From contig NZ_SLXA01000007.1 of NCBI RefSeq assembly GCF_004340975.1, positions 1 to 64,000 on the forward strand: a stretch of 64,000 nt of DNA, written 5' to 3'. The notes under the pieces were generated by a model. It did no database searches and was not told where the DNA came from. It worked only from the letters and a program-made list of their open reading frames with translations. The position numbers were made by a program, and so were the translations under genes. Of the stretch, positions 37,211 through 44,834 are shown piece after piece (the first letter of the stretch is position 1; every line of letters begins with the position of its first letter). Origin of the DNA: Frisingicoccus caecimuris (GTDB lineage: Bacteria > Bacillota > Clostridia > Lachnospirales > Lachnospiraceae).

Positions 37211-37413
37211 GGGCAAGGTTGAAAATGAGTTAAATGGCAGGGCGGATTGAAAAATGTTGAGGAATTTTGCACAATTTGGTGTCGAAATTTTATACTAAAT
37301 GTACAAAGATGAAAAAACTTGAAAAATCGTGTCACAAAATGGCTTGTTAAAACGGATATAGATGATGAGAGCCAAACGAGGGACACTGGTAATTTAGTGG
37401 AGAAAGGAGGCTG

Positions 37414-38328
37414 ATGTCGGTGGCAGGCAACCATAAAACTGGTGACGGGCTCTCGAAATTGAAAAAGAACAATGCTTCGGTCCCAGAAAAGTTGGACAAC
37501 AGCGTTGGCACTTCATCAGAATCTATATCTCCGACCGGGAAAAAAGGGGTTCATACAATCATACATATGAAATCTTTGAATGAAGATGAGGATGCAGAGG
37601 ATTTTGACCCAGTGCGGGAAGGCTTAATTATAAAGGCGGTAGATAAGTTTCTTGAGGAAGATGCAGACGAGGTTTCTGATGGTGAAGAAGGCCCTCGTAT
37701 TTTTTCACAGGACTATGAAGCACGCAAAAAGAAGATGCTGCAAACGGCTTTCGATAGAGATGAAAGAGAATCCTTGACCAAACCAAAACGCCGTTTCCGT
37801 ATCCCGGCCGCTACAGCTGCCGCCGTGATTTTTCTGGCAGTTGCGGCCGGTCTGGGGGCTGCCCGTGCAGACGCTATGCCCGAACCTATCCGTGTCCTTG
37901 TGGTGCAGGTGCGATCCCTCTTCAGCAGTGCATCTGTGGATGAAGAAATTTTGTATGGCGAAAATCAGACGACGGATTTCCCGAAGGAAATCCAGACAGT
38001 TTATGAGCCGTCAAAGGTGTTGGATGGGTATGAGGTGAGTGAGAGGATAGAACAGGATAAAGTGTTGAAAATTTATTATATCAATGAAAATCAGCAAGAA
38101 TATAATTTTCAGCAAAGGACACTGGATTATAGCGGTGGTTATGACAATGAAAATTTAAAGTATGAGGATGTTCAGCTTTATGAAGGAGTGTCAGGAATAA
38201 CCTATGTTAAAAGTAATCAAACATATCTTCAGTGGCAGAAGGATGGATATATTTTTGAGTTCATAGGAAATCAGACACTGGAGGAGTTTAAAGTGCTGGC
38301 GGCATCGGTAAAACCGATGGAGGATTAG
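37414..38328 (+). CDS. DUF4367-type single-pass membrane protein
   Basis: 304 aa, AAAGGAGG before the ATG. Residues 1-120 are hydrophilic and acidic (EDEDAEDFDP, DEVSDGEEG). There is one hydrophobic helix at about 131-150 (IPAATAAAVIFLAVAAGLGA). The extracytosolic C-terminal half has the repeated strand pattern of DUF4367 (VTYVKSNQ-like: GITYVKSNQTYLQWQKDGYIFEFIG). DUF4367 is usually found in clostridial proteins resembling anti-sigma factors, but the N-terminal half shows no clear zinc-binding anti-sigma motif. It is 2 bp from the next gene, so the two are probably co-expressed. Confidence 0.65.
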   Translation: MSVAGNHKTGDGLSKLKKNNASVPEKLDNSVGTSSESISPTGKKGVHTIIHMKSLNEDEDAEDFDPVREGLIIKAVDKFLEEDADEVSDGEEGPRIFSQDYEARKKKMLQTAFDRDERESLTKPKRRFRIPAATAAAVIFLAVAAGLGAARADAMPEPIRVLVVQVRSLFSSASVDEEILYGENQTTDFPKEIQTVYEPSKVLDGYEVSERIEQDKVLKIYYINENQQEYNFQQRTLDYSGGYDNENLKYEDVQLYEGVSGITYVKSNQTYLQWQKDGYIFEFIGNQTLEEFKVLAASVKPMED

Positions 38329-38330
38329 AA

Positions 38331-38831
38331 ATGTTATCTAAAAAGTACGTGAGAAATACAATGTTGATGTTAGTACTGATGTTCACGTTCGCCTTTTCGA
38401 TGAATGTACATGCGGAAGAACCGGTGGATAACAATGACTATTCAAATGAGGTAGTACCAGGTTATGAAAAAACTTCACGATGGAGTTACACGAGCAATGT
38501 ATACGCGGCTTTGACTTTAGATACGGATGGCTCTTCAACAACTTATTGTGATGTAACGGGCTATCAAAACTTAACTACAAAAATTATTGTATATACCTAT
38601 CTTCAGAGGTTAGATGGCAATACTTGGATCAATGTGGATTCAGTATCTCATACAGCCTATAGCTGGCATGCAGAATATGCTGATTCTATGACTACTGTGG
38701 CATGGGGGCATGACTATCGGACCCGGAACAGCATCTATGTGTATTCAGGGGATTCTTATGAAAATATAGTATTATACAGTAATATTCATCATTATCATTC
38801 CACAAGTGACAACTCGAACTGCGTTAATTAA
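38331..38831 (+). CDS. Small secreted protein of unknown function
   Basis: 166 aa with a signal peptide (KYVRNTMLMLVLMFTFAFSM, cut after VHA). The mature part is rich in Tyr, Ser and Thr, with alternating strand-like segments and a C-terminal HH-Y-H cluster (NIHHYHSTSDNSNC). I do not recognise the family. It follows the DUF4367 gene after 2 bp, so may be the extracellular partner or output of that protein. The next 206 bp (38832-39037) hold no gene; only a weak GC-rich inverted repeat was noticed near 38990-39012. Confidence 0.6.
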   Translation: MLSKKYVRNTMLMLVLMFTFAFSMNVHAEEPVDNNDYSNEVVPGYEKTSRWSYTSNVYAALTLDTDGSSTTYCDVTGYQNLTTKIIVYTYLQRLDGNTWINVDSVSHTAYSWHAEYADSMTTVAWGHDYRTRNSIYVYSGDSYENIVLYSNIHHYHSTSDNSNCVN

Positions 38832-39037
38832 AAAAACAAATCGCTGACACCAGTTGAAGCGTCACGAATGAATACACATTAAAATTTAAAGTAATTAAGA
38901 ACGGAAATTTAAAAGCTTTGCTTAAAAAAACAGAAACAAAAAAATAACCCTTGTATGTTGCTGGATTTAAGTTAAAAATGTTAATGGGCGGTGCCGGTTC
39001 CCTAGGCCGGCATCGTTCCGAAAAGAGGCGCGGGATT

Positions 39038-39763
39038 ATGAAATTCTGGGACTTACTGTATCCGCCGAGGTGCCCTTTGTGCGGAGAAATTTTATCTTTA
39101 AAAGAAGGTAAAGTTCATCAGGCTTGTTACAGAAAGCTTCTCCGGGTGCGGGAGCCACTGTGTAAACGGTGTGGCAAACCGTTAACTCCGGGGGCCGGAG
39201 AGCAAAGGGAATGGTGTATGGATTGTCTGCGCAGCCGCCACCGGCATGGGAAAAGTTTCGATCAGGGCCGGGTTCTTTGGCTGTACAGTGGAGATATCCA
39301 GAAATCCATATTGGATTATAAATACAAAGGAATGAAAAGCTATACGGATTTTTATGCGGAAGAAGCCGTGAACCGATGGGGCAGGTGGATTCGGAGTAAA
39401 AATCCCCAGATGTTGATTCCGGTTCCACTGCATCCGAGAAAGAAACGGATTCGCGGGTATAATCAGGCAGAATTGCTGGCCAAGTCTATTGGAAAACGGA
39501 TGGAAATTCCGGTGGGCACGGATGTTTTGTATCGAAAACGTTGGACGGAACCTCAGAAGGCTGTCTCTGGTCAGGAGCGTCGACATAATCTGGCAAAATC
39601 TATGGAGATACGACATCTGCCAGAGAATTTGCGTCGGGTACTGCTGATTGATGATATTTATACGACAGGAAGTACGATGGAAGCCTGTGCAGGTATTTTA
39701 AAGAAGAATGGTGTGGAAGAAGTCTGTTTTTTGGCCCTGTGTATCGGGTATGGAAATGGATAA
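39038..39763 (+). CDS. comF: ComF family phosphoribosyltransferase-like protein
   Basis: 241 aa from the ATG at 39038, with AAAGAGGCGCGGG upstream; the longer frame from 38951 has no RBS. Residues about 10-70 form a zinc-finger-like region with CPLCG, CKRCGKP and CMDC. The C-terminal domain has IPVPLHPRKKRIRGYNQAELLA and the PRPP-loop RVLLIDDIYTTGST. ComF is needed for DNA uptake in naturally competent bacteria; in strict anaerobes its role is less clear. It appears to be transcribed singly. Confidence 0.88.
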   Translation: MKFWDLLYPPRCPLCGEILSLKEGKVHQACYRKLLRVREPLCKRCGKPLTPGAGEQREWCMDCLRSRHRHGKSFDQGRVLWLYSGDIQKSILDYKYKGMKSYTDFYAEEAVNRWGRWIRSKNPQMLIPVPLHPRKKRIRGYNQAELLAKSIGKRMEIPVGTDVLYRKRWTEPQKAVSGQERRHNLAKSMEIRHLPENLRRVLLIDDIYTTGSTMEACAGILKKNGVEEVCFLALCIGYGNG

Positions 39764-39807
39764 ATGGGCTTTTTCAGCGTAAAATAAGGAAAAATTTTAA
39801 AATAGAG

Positions 39808-39837
39808 TTGACGACCCCTGTAGATTTGTTATATAAT
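39808..39837 (+). promoter_or_regulatory. Promoter of rpmG-secE-nusG
   Basis: TTGACG (39808-39813), 18 nt, perfect TATAAT (39832-39837), about 80 bp before the rpmG start. Confidence 0.7.
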
Positions 39838-39916
39838 GGATGAGCTATGGAAGCGGTCTTTTTTTTATGCCTAAAATTAAAGACCATAATAAAAAATATA
39901 AGTGGAGGTGGAAGTT

Positions 39917-40066
39917 GTGCGCGTTAAGATCACATTGGCATGTACAGAATGTAAGCAGCGTAATTACAACCTGACGAAAGAGAAGAAAGCTCATCCGGAC
40001 AGAATGGAAACAAAGAAATACTGCAGATTCTGTAAAAAACACACAATGCACAAGGAAACGAAGTAA
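39917..40066 (+). CDS. rpmG: 50S ribosomal protein L33
   Basis: 49 aa, too short for many ORF callers. GTG start with GGAGG 8 nt upstream. The zinc-ribbon is intact: CTEC near the N terminus and CRFC later, followed by [10 protein letters not shown]. The Cys-bearing (C+) form of L33. It sits just ahead of secE, its usual place. Confidence 0.95.
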   Translation: MRVKITLACTECKQRNYNLTKEKKAHPDRMETKKYCRFCKKHTMHKETK

Positions 40067-40092
40067 TTAGCGATTGGCAGGGAGTGAATACT

Positions 40093-40293
40093 ATGGGCGA
40101 TATAGAAAAAGCAAATAAGCCTGGAAAGCTCAGCCAGATTAAAACCGAATTCAAAAAGGTCATCTGGCCAGACCAGGGAACAGTCCGTAAAGAAACGACC
40201 GCCGTTGTCGTTGTCTCTGTTTTATTGGGCTTAGTAATCGCATTACTTGACATCGTTCTCCGTTATGGAGTCGATTTCCTTATTTCGCTGTAG
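40093..40293 (+). CDS. secE: Preprotein translocase subunit SecE
   Basis: 66 aa from the ATG at 40093 (GGGAG upstream; a GTG at 40084 is also in frame). A cytosolic amphipathic helix (IKTEFKKVIWPDQGTVRKET) is followed by one membrane helix (VVVVSVLLGLVIALLDIVL). Essential SecYEG component. Confidence 0.95.
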   Translation: MGDIEKANKPGKLSQIKTEFKKVIWPDQGTVRKETTAVVVVSVLLGLVIALLDIVLRYGVDFLISL

Positions 40294-40306
40294 GAAAGGT
40301 GAAGTT

Positions 40307-40822
40307 ATGGCAGAAGCAAAATGGTATGTTGTACATACCTATTCAGGCTATGAAAACAAAGTGAAGGCAAACATCGAGAAATCCATTCAGAATTTACATC
40401 TGGAGGACCAGATTTTGGATGTTCAGGTGCCGATGCAGAACGTTATGGAAGTAAAGAACGGTCAGAAAAAGAGCGTTCAGAAAAAACTCTTCCCGGGTTA
40501 TGTATTGCTCCATATGATCATGAACGACGAAACCTGGTACGTTGTGCGTAATACACGTGGTGTTACCGGATTTGTCGGACCGGAGTCGAAACCTGTTCCT
40601 CTGACGGAGGCTGAGATGGCTCCGCTGGGCATCAGCAGCGAAAAAGTTCAGATTGATTATGAAATTGGCGATGCAGTGCGTGTGGTATCCGGTGCATGGG
40701 AAGAAACCGTGGGTATTATCCGCGGCATTAACCAGGCAAAACAGACGGTAACCATCGGAGTTGAGATGTTCGGCCGTGAGACGTCGGTAGAAATCAGCGT
40801 CTTAGATATTCGAAAAATGTAA
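40307..40822 (+). CDS. nusG: Transcription termination/antitermination factor NusG
   Basis: 171 aa from the ATG at 40307 (AAAGGTGAAG upstream). NGN domain: KWYVVHTYSGYENKVKANIE, KLFPGYVLLHM, VRNTRGVTGFVG. C-terminal KOW domain: GDAVRVVSGAWEETVG. Binds RNA polymerase and modulates pausing and Rho action. Confidence 0.96.
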   Translation: MAEAKWYVVHTYSGYENKVKANIEKSIQNLHLEDQILDVQVPMQNVMEVKNGQKKSVQKKLFPGYVLLHMIMNDETWYVVRNTRGVTGFVGPESKPVPLTEAEMAPLGISSEKVQIDYEIGDAVRVVSGAWEETVGIIRGINQAKQTVTIGVEMFGRETSVEISVLDIRKM

Positions 40823-40852
40823 AACAAAAGAGCCTGCGCGTGTGAGCGGGCT

Positions 40853-40880
40853 GTGGGAGGGACATTCCCGCAATTACCAC
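40853..40880 (+). promoter_or_regulatory. Ribosomal protein L1-binding mRNA mimic before rplK
   Basis: GUGG (40853-40856) pairs with CCAC (40877-40880). Between them are GGAG, a short GGG/CCC stem and an asymmetric A/U-rich strand. This copies the L1 site of 23S rRNA, as I recall it (GGUGGGAG... and ...GAAAUACCACC). A 7-bp hairpin (40831-40852) abuts it and could stack on it. Free L1 would bind here and repress rplK translation, the known autoregulation of the L11 operon. Confidence 0.75.
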
Positions 40881-40902
40881 AATATTCAGGAGGTATGCTA
40901 TT

Positions 40903-41328
40903 ATGGCAAAGAAAGTCACAGGATATATTAAATTACAGATTCCTGCTGGTAAAGCAACACCAGCGCCACCAGTTGGTCCTGCTTTGGGTCAGCACGGTGT
41001 TAATATCGTACAGTTTACAAAAGAATTTAATGCAAGAACTGCAGACAAAGGCGATTTGATCATCCCTGTTGTTATTACAGTTTACAATGACCGGAGCTTC
41101 AGCTTCATTACAAAGACTCCTCCGGCAGCAGTTCTGTTAAAGAAAGCTTGTAAGATCCAGTCTGGTTCCGCAGTGCCGAACAAGACAAAAGTTGCAACAA
41201 TTTCCAAAGAAGAGATTCAGAAAATCGCTGAAATGAAGATGCCAGACTTAAATGCCAGCAGCCTTGAAGCTGCTATGAGTATGATTGCTGGTACAGCACG
41301 AAGCATGGGAATCACAGTAGTAGACTGA
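40903..41328 (+). CDS. rplK: 50S ribosomal protein L11
   Basis: 141 aa. N-terminal [20 protein letters not shown] and [21 protein letters not shown]-terminal rRNA-binding domain with [27 protein letters not shown] before the ATG. Confidence 0.98.
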   Translation: MAKKVTGYIKLQIPAGKATPAPPVGPALGQHGVNIVQFTKEFNARTADKGDLIIPVVITVYNDRSFSFITKTPPAAVLLKKACKIQSGSAVPNKTKVATISKEEIQKIAEMKMPDLNASSLEAAMSMIAGTARSMGITVVD

Positions 41329-41352
41329 GAGCAACTAAAATATTTATAGACA

Positions 41353-41380
41353 GTGGGAGGGTAGCTCCCGATAATACCAC
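41353..41380 (+). promoter_or_regulatory. Second L1-binding mRNA mimic before rplA
   Basis: The same 28-nt layout as at 40853-40880: GUGG, GGAG side, GGG/CCC inner stem, GAUAAUA, CCAC, with identical spacing. It lies 17 nt before the rplA start, so L1 bound here would cover the RBS (AAGGAGG, 41381-41387). A second, separate autoregulatory site in one operon. Confidence 0.75.
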
Positions 41381-41397
41381 AAGGAGGATTTTAAATC

Positions 41398-42090
41398 ATG
41401 AAAAAAGGTAAGAGATATGTAGAGTCTGCAAAATTAGTAGACCGTGCAACTCTTTATGATGTTGACGAAGCAGTAAGTATTTTAAAGAAAACAGCAAATG
41501 CGAAATTCGATGAGACGATCGAAGCACACATCCGTCTGGGTGTTGATGGACGTCACGCTGACCAGCAGGTTCGTGGTGCTGTTGTACTGCCGCACGGAAC
41601 AGGTAAAACTGTTCGTGTACTTGTATTTGCTAAAGGTGACAAGGTTGCTGAAGCAGAGGCGGCAGGTGCAGATTTTGTAGGCGGTGACGAACTTGTTCCA
41701 AGAATCCAGAAAGAAGGATGGTTGGATTTCGACGTTGTTGTTGCTACACCGGATATGATGGGTATCGTAGGTCGTTTAGGACGTATCCTCGGACCTAAAG
41801 GCTTAATGCCAAACCCAAAAGCCGGTACTGTTACTATGGATGTAACCAAGGCTATCAACGATATTAAAGCTGGTAAGATTGAATACAGACTGGATAAGTC
41901 CAACATTATTCATGTGCCAATCGGAAAAGCTTCTTTCACAGAAGAACAGTTAGCGGACAACTTCCATACATTAATCGGAGCAATCAATAAGGCAAAACCA
42001 GCCGCTGCTAAAGGCCAGTATCTGAAGAGCGTTGTTGTTACTTCAACAATGGGACCTGGTATCAAGTTGAATACTGTAAAATTAGCATAA
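41398..42090 (+). CDS. rplA: 50S ribosomal protein L1
   Basis: 230 aa. Seen: [68 protein letters not shown] and a C-terminal domain ending [10 protein letters not shown]. The likely autoregulator through the two sites upstream. Confidence 0.98.
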   Translation: MKKGKRYVESAKLVDRATLYDVDEAVSILKKTANAKFDETIEAHIRLGVDGRHADQQVRGAVVLPHGTGKTVRVLVFAKGDKVAEAEAAGADFVGGDELVPRIQKEGWLDFDVVVATPDMMGIVGRLGRILGPKGLMPNPKAGTVTMDVTKAINDIKAGKIEYRLDKSNIIHVPIGKASFTEEQLADNFHTLIGAINKAKPAAAKGQYLKSVVVTSTMGPGIKLNTVKLA

Positions 42091-42104
42091 TTGCTGGTTT
42101 TTGA

Positions 42105-42132
42105 TTGACAACCACTTTAAAAGGTGATATAC
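42105..42132 (+). promoter_or_regulatory. Promoter of the rplJL operon
   Basis: Consensus TTGACA (42105-42110), 16 nt, TATACT (42127-42132), just after the rplA stop. Confidence 0.8.
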
Positions 42133-42139
42133 TACAAAC

Positions 42140-42282
42140 GCTTTGCGGATTTTATCAAGTTAAGTGCGAGCGCAGAGCGAATGCTGCCAGAGACAGCAGG
42201 TACCGTAATGGTGTAAGTTATGAACGCCTGCCGAGGGAGACTATTGTATCTGAATTTTTCAGATGATATTAAGATAGTTTAG
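42140..42282 (+). promoter_or_regulatory. Ribosomal L10 leader RNA
   Basis: A structured leader between the promoter and the attenuator. Around 42190-42240 it has the hallmark of L10 leaders: CUGCCAGAGACAGCAGG, then GGUGUAAGUU and ACGCCUGCCGAGGGAGAC, giving a kinked stem bound by the L10(L12)4 complex. Binding is known to favour the downstream terminator or block translation. Confidence 0.85.
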
Positions 42283-42316
42283 AAAACCTCTCTGTCTATG
42301 GATAGAGAGGTTTTTT
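42283..42316 (+). terminator. Attenuator terminator in the L10 leader
   Basis: AAAACCTCTCT / AGAGAGGTTTT stem and T-run, 41 nt before the rplJ start. Allows premature termination when L10-L12 is in excess. Confidence 0.88.
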
Positions 42317-42357
42317 CAATGGCGGTACACTTAAATTCTACAAGGAGGTGCACCAAC

Positions 42358-42852
42358 GTGGCAAAAGTTGAATTAAAACAGCCGATCGTAGACGAAATTG
42401 CTGCATTACTTAAAGATGCAGAGGCATTAGTTGCTGTAGATTATCGTGGTCTTACAGTTGAGGAAGACACACAGCTTCGTAAAACTTTAAGAGAAGCAGG
42501 TGTGACTTACAAGGTTTATAAGAACACTTTGATCAAACGTGCCGTAGAGGGAACAGAATGGGAAAAAATCGCAGACGTTCTCGAAGGCCCGACAGCTATC
42601 GCTGTAAGCTCTGAAGATGCAACAGCACCAGCCAGAATTTTATTTGAAGCTGGTAAAAAGATGCCGAAGCTTGAACTTAAAGCAGGTATTGTAGCTGGTG
42701 AATACTACGATCAGGATATGATCAAAGTTATTGCAACAATTCCTTCCAAAGAAGTACTTCTTGGAAGATTGCTTGGAAGCATTCAGGCTCCTATTGCAAA
42801 CTTTGCTCGTGTTATTAAACAGATTGCAGAAAAAGACGAAACTGCAGCTTAA
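42358..42852 (+). CDS. rplJ: 50S ribosomal protein L10
   Basis: 164 aa from the GTG at 42358, which has AAGGAGG 7-8 nt upstream; the longer frame runs back into the terminator. Seen: VELKQPIVDEIAALLKDAEA, VAVDYRGLTVEEDTQLR, YKVYKNTLIKRA, EGPTAIA. The stalk base that binds L12. Confidence 0.96.
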   Translation: MAKVELKQPIVDEIAALLKDAEALVAVDYRGLTVEEDTQLRKTLREAGVTYKVYKNTLIKRAVEGTEWEKIADVLEGPTAIAVSSEDATAPARILFEAGKKMPKLELKAGIVAGEYYDQDMIKVIATIPSKEVLLGRLLGSIQAPIANFARVIKQIAEKDETAA

Positions 42853-42879
42853 TTATTATTAAATTGGAGGTAAATTATA

Positions 42880-43254
42880 ATGGCAAAATTAACTACAGCT
42901 GAATTTATTGAAGCTATCAAAGAATTATCCGTTTTAGAGTTAAATGAATTAGTAAAAGCATGTGAAGAAGAATTTGGTGTATCCGCAGCAGCAGGCGTTG
43001 TTGTTGCAGCAGCAGGTGCTGGTGAAGCAGCAGCTGAAGAAAAGACAGAATTTGATGTTGAATTAACAGAAGTTGGTCCTAACAAAGTTAAAGTCATCAA
43101 AGTTGTTCGTGAAATCACAGGTCTTGGCTTAAAAGAAGCTAAAGAAGCTGTTGACAACGCTCCAAAGGTTGTTAAAGAAGGTGCCAGCAAAGAAGAAGCT
43201 GAAGAAATCAAAGCTAAATTCGAAGCTGAAGGTGCTAAAGTTACTATTAAATAA
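42880..43254 (+). CDS. rplL: 50S ribosomal protein L7/L12
   Basis: 124 aa. N-terminal dimerisation helices, an Ala/Gly-rich hinge ([20 protein letters not shown]) and the factor-binding C-terminal domain ([31 protein letters not shown]). TTGGAGG before the ATG. Normally followed closely by rpoB, which here lies 14.8 kb away. Confidence 0.98.
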   Translation: MAKLTTAEFIEAIKELSVLELNELVKACEEEFGVSAAAGVVVAAAGAGEAAAEEKTEFDVELTEVGPNKVKVIKVVREITGLGLKEAKEAVDNAPKVVKEGASKEEAEEIKAKFEAEGAKVTIK

Positions 43255-43270
43255 TTTGGTGCATCTATTC

Positions 43271-43358
43271 AAAAGGCGTATCGCATATGAACCGACCTCC
43301 CAATCGTTAGATTTTTGGTCTGACTTTTGGGGGCCGGTTCATGCGGTACGCCTTTTGT
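43271..43358 (+). terminator. Long terminator hairpin after rplL
   Basis: An imperfect stem of about 30 bp per arm (AAAAGGCGTA...ATGAACCG... against ...CGGTTCAT...TACGCCTTTT). It closes the ribosomal operon and so separates it from the accessory island. Confidence 0.8.
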
Positions 43359-43383
43359 TATTCTCAAGGAGGTATGGTATAAT
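43355..43383 (+). promoter_or_regulatory. Candidate promoter upstream of the recombinase
   Basis: TTGTTA (43355-43360), 17 nt, perfect TATAAT (43378-43383), overlapping the tail of the rplL terminator. It would start a transcript near 43390, 235 nt before the recombinase start. Confidence 0.5.
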
Positions 43384-43504
43384 ATAAATGTTGGGATTGA
43401 GCTTGAAGGGCGGGGTTGTTGACCGGGGATTCATACATTGGATGTGGAATAGCCATTGATGATTTGAAAGAAATTTACAGGCAGAAACAATAGATTAAAA
43501 ATAG

Positions 43505-43533
43505 AGTTGCGCAAAAGTGGCAACTTTTTTTTT
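43505..43533 (+). terminator. Small terminator in the recombinase leader
   Basis: AGTTGC / GCAACT stem followed by nine T. It sits between the promoter at 43355-43383 and the recombinase gene. Either a roughly 145-nt RNA ends here or the recombinase message is attenuated. The rest of the 370-bp gap (43255-43624) holds no convincing gene. Confidence 0.55.
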
Positions 43534-43624
43534 GCCTATCCGGGCATACGTAATGCGTATGAATTGTAAAAAATCAGAAATACTACAATAGGATGAATAA
43601 GGTTTAACAGAGAGGAGCTGCGCT

Positions 43625-44467
43625 ATGGAACATTTTTTAAATGAAGCAATGATTGATGAATTTCGGCTAAGGTTGGAAGAAGAGGAAAAATCGAGTGCAA
43701 CCATTGATAAATATATCCGGGATGTCCGGACATTTTTTGCATATGCGGGAGTGGCGGAGAGCATTAACAAAACAACAATGATTGCTTATAAAGAATATTT
43801 GATTACAAAATATGCAGCAGCCAGTGTGAATTCGATGCTGACGTCTGTGAATATTTTTTTGAAGGAAATGAATTGGCATGACTGTGTTGTGAAAATATTA
43901 AAGATTCAACAAGAAGCTTTTCGGGCCAAAGAAAGAGATTTGACAAAGGAAGAGTATTATCAACTGGTGCGTACGGCGGAGAGAAAAGGAAATATAAGGC
44001 TGTCTCTGATCATGCAGACGATCGGTTCTACAGGAATACGAATCAGCGAGCTTAAGTATATCACTGTAGCGGCCATAAATCTGGGATATGCATCGGTGTG
44101 CTCGAAAGGAAAACGGCGAACGGTTCTTCTTCCGGAAGCGCTTTGCCAGAAATTAAAACACTATGTGAGAGAAAAAAAGATTCAACGGGGCAGTGTTTTT
44201 GTTACAAGAACGGGAAAAAACGTAGATCGAAGTAATGTGTGTCATGAGATGAAAGCTCTCGGCAGAGAAGCGGGGGTTATGAAGAAAAAAATCTTTCCGC
44301 ATAATCTGAGACATCTGTTTGCATTAACCTATTATAGAGCTAAAAAAGATATATCCCACCTGGCTGATTTGCTTGGGCACTCCAACATTAATACGACACG
44401 GATATATACGTTGGTCAGTGGAGAGGAACAGGCGAAGCAGATTGAATTTCTTGGGCTGGTTCCTTAG
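43625..44467 (+). CDS. Tyrosine recombinase (likely the switch invertase)
   Basis: 280 aa, XerC/D-like size. N-terminal SAM-like core-binding domain (about 8-90: EEEEKSSATIDKYIRDVRTF). The catalytic domain has all active residues in order: Arg in TGIRISELKYI, Lys in SKGKRRTVLLP, His-x-x-Arg in PHNLRHLFAL, His in LLGHSNINTT, and Tyr in RIYTLVSG. GAGGAG before the ATG. The gene ends 37 bp before the left 24-bp inverted repeat of the invertible segment, as in many DNA-inversion switches, so it probably catalyses that inversion. No phage or conjugative genes accompany it. Confidence 0.88.
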   Translation: MEHFLNEAMIDEFRLRLEEEEKSSATIDKYIRDVRTFFAYAGVAESINKTTMIAYKEYLITKYAAASVNSMLTSVNIFLKEMNWHDCVVKILKIQQEAFRAKERDLTKEEYYQLVRTAERKGNIRLSLIMQTIGSTGIRISELKYITVAAINLGYASVCSKGKRRTVLLPEALCQKLKHYVREKKIQRGSVFVTRTGKNVDRSNVCHEMKALGREAGVMKKKIFPHNLRHLFALTYYRAKKDISHLADLLGHSNINTTRIYTLVSGEEQAKQIEFLGLVP

Positions 44468-44504
44468 AAAAACGCAAAGGTCGGATTGGATTAAAAATAA
44501 AAAG

Positions 44505-44528
44505 ACCACATAATATTCGTTATGTGGT
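44505..44528 (+). repeat. Left inverted repeat of the switch
   Basis: 24 bp, arms ACCACATAA and TTATGTGGT about a 6-nt centre TATTCG. It is itself nearly palindromic, like a recombinase crossover site with two binding arms and a 6-nt spacer. The asymmetric centre gives the site its direction. Confidence 0.9.
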
Positions 44529-44577
44529 TATAGATTTAACTTGTATATGATAAAAAATGAATTTTAGACGCGCTTAA

Positions 44578-44617
44578 ACAAGGCCGATGAAAATTTTTTC
44601 CTTTCGGTCTGTTTTTT
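44578..44617 (+). terminator. Terminator inside the invertible segment
   Basis: A 9-bp stem with one bulge (ACAAGGCCGA / TCGGTCTGT), 16-nt loop and six T. In this orientation it stops read-through from the recombinase gene before the pilus promoter, so pilus expression depends on that promoter. Confidence 0.65.
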
Positions 44618-44630
44618 GTGAGAAACATTG

Positions 44631-44659
44631 TTGAAACTTAAAATTTATTCTGATATAAT
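44631..44659 (+). promoter_or_regulatory. Invertible promoter, currently facing the pilus operon
   Basis: TTGAAA (44631-44636), 17 nt, perfect TATAAT (44654-44659). Transcription would start near 44666, cross the right repeat and enter the adhesin gene at 44835. Confidence 0.8.
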
Positions 44660-44703
44660 AATACATGTTATCTAAAGACATATATGTAATAAAAGTTTCT
44701 TTT

Positions 44704-44727
44704 ACCACATAACGAATATTATGTGGT
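44704..44727 (-). repeat. Right inverted repeat of the switch
   Basis: The exact reverse complement of 44505-44528 over all 24 bp; identity stops at both ends. When transcribed it forms a 9-bp hairpin in the pilus mRNA leader. Confidence 0.9.
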
Positions 44728-44834
44728 ATTTGGCGACTCCACACATATTGTGCCTAAAAAATATAATTCAGTAGGGAAAGGGATAGTGTTGTCGAAAGAT
44801 TATTTCCTGAAAAATTAAGAAAGGAAAATGCAAA

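Larger units (their letters stand above)
44505..44727. mobile_element. Invertible promoter segment (223 bp) ahead of the pilus operon
   Basis: Bounded by perfect 24-bp inverted repeats (44505-44528 and 44704-44727). The 175 bp between them hold, left to right, a terminator and then a consensus promoter pointing at the pilus operon 108 bp beyond the right repeat. Flipping would turn the promoter toward the recombinase gene and leave the pilus genes without it. The form in this sequence is the ON state. With the adjacent tyrosine recombinase this fits a phase-variation switch. Together with the leader to 44834 it accounts for the whole gap from 44468. Confidence 0.85.

Noticed and set aside
43416-43493. 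A short frame (TTG start, ending AIDDLKEIYRQKQ) between rplL and the recombinase
   Set aside because: Only about 25 codons, an in-frame stop just upstream, no RBS; protein-like in feel but not enough to call a gene. At most a gene remnant.
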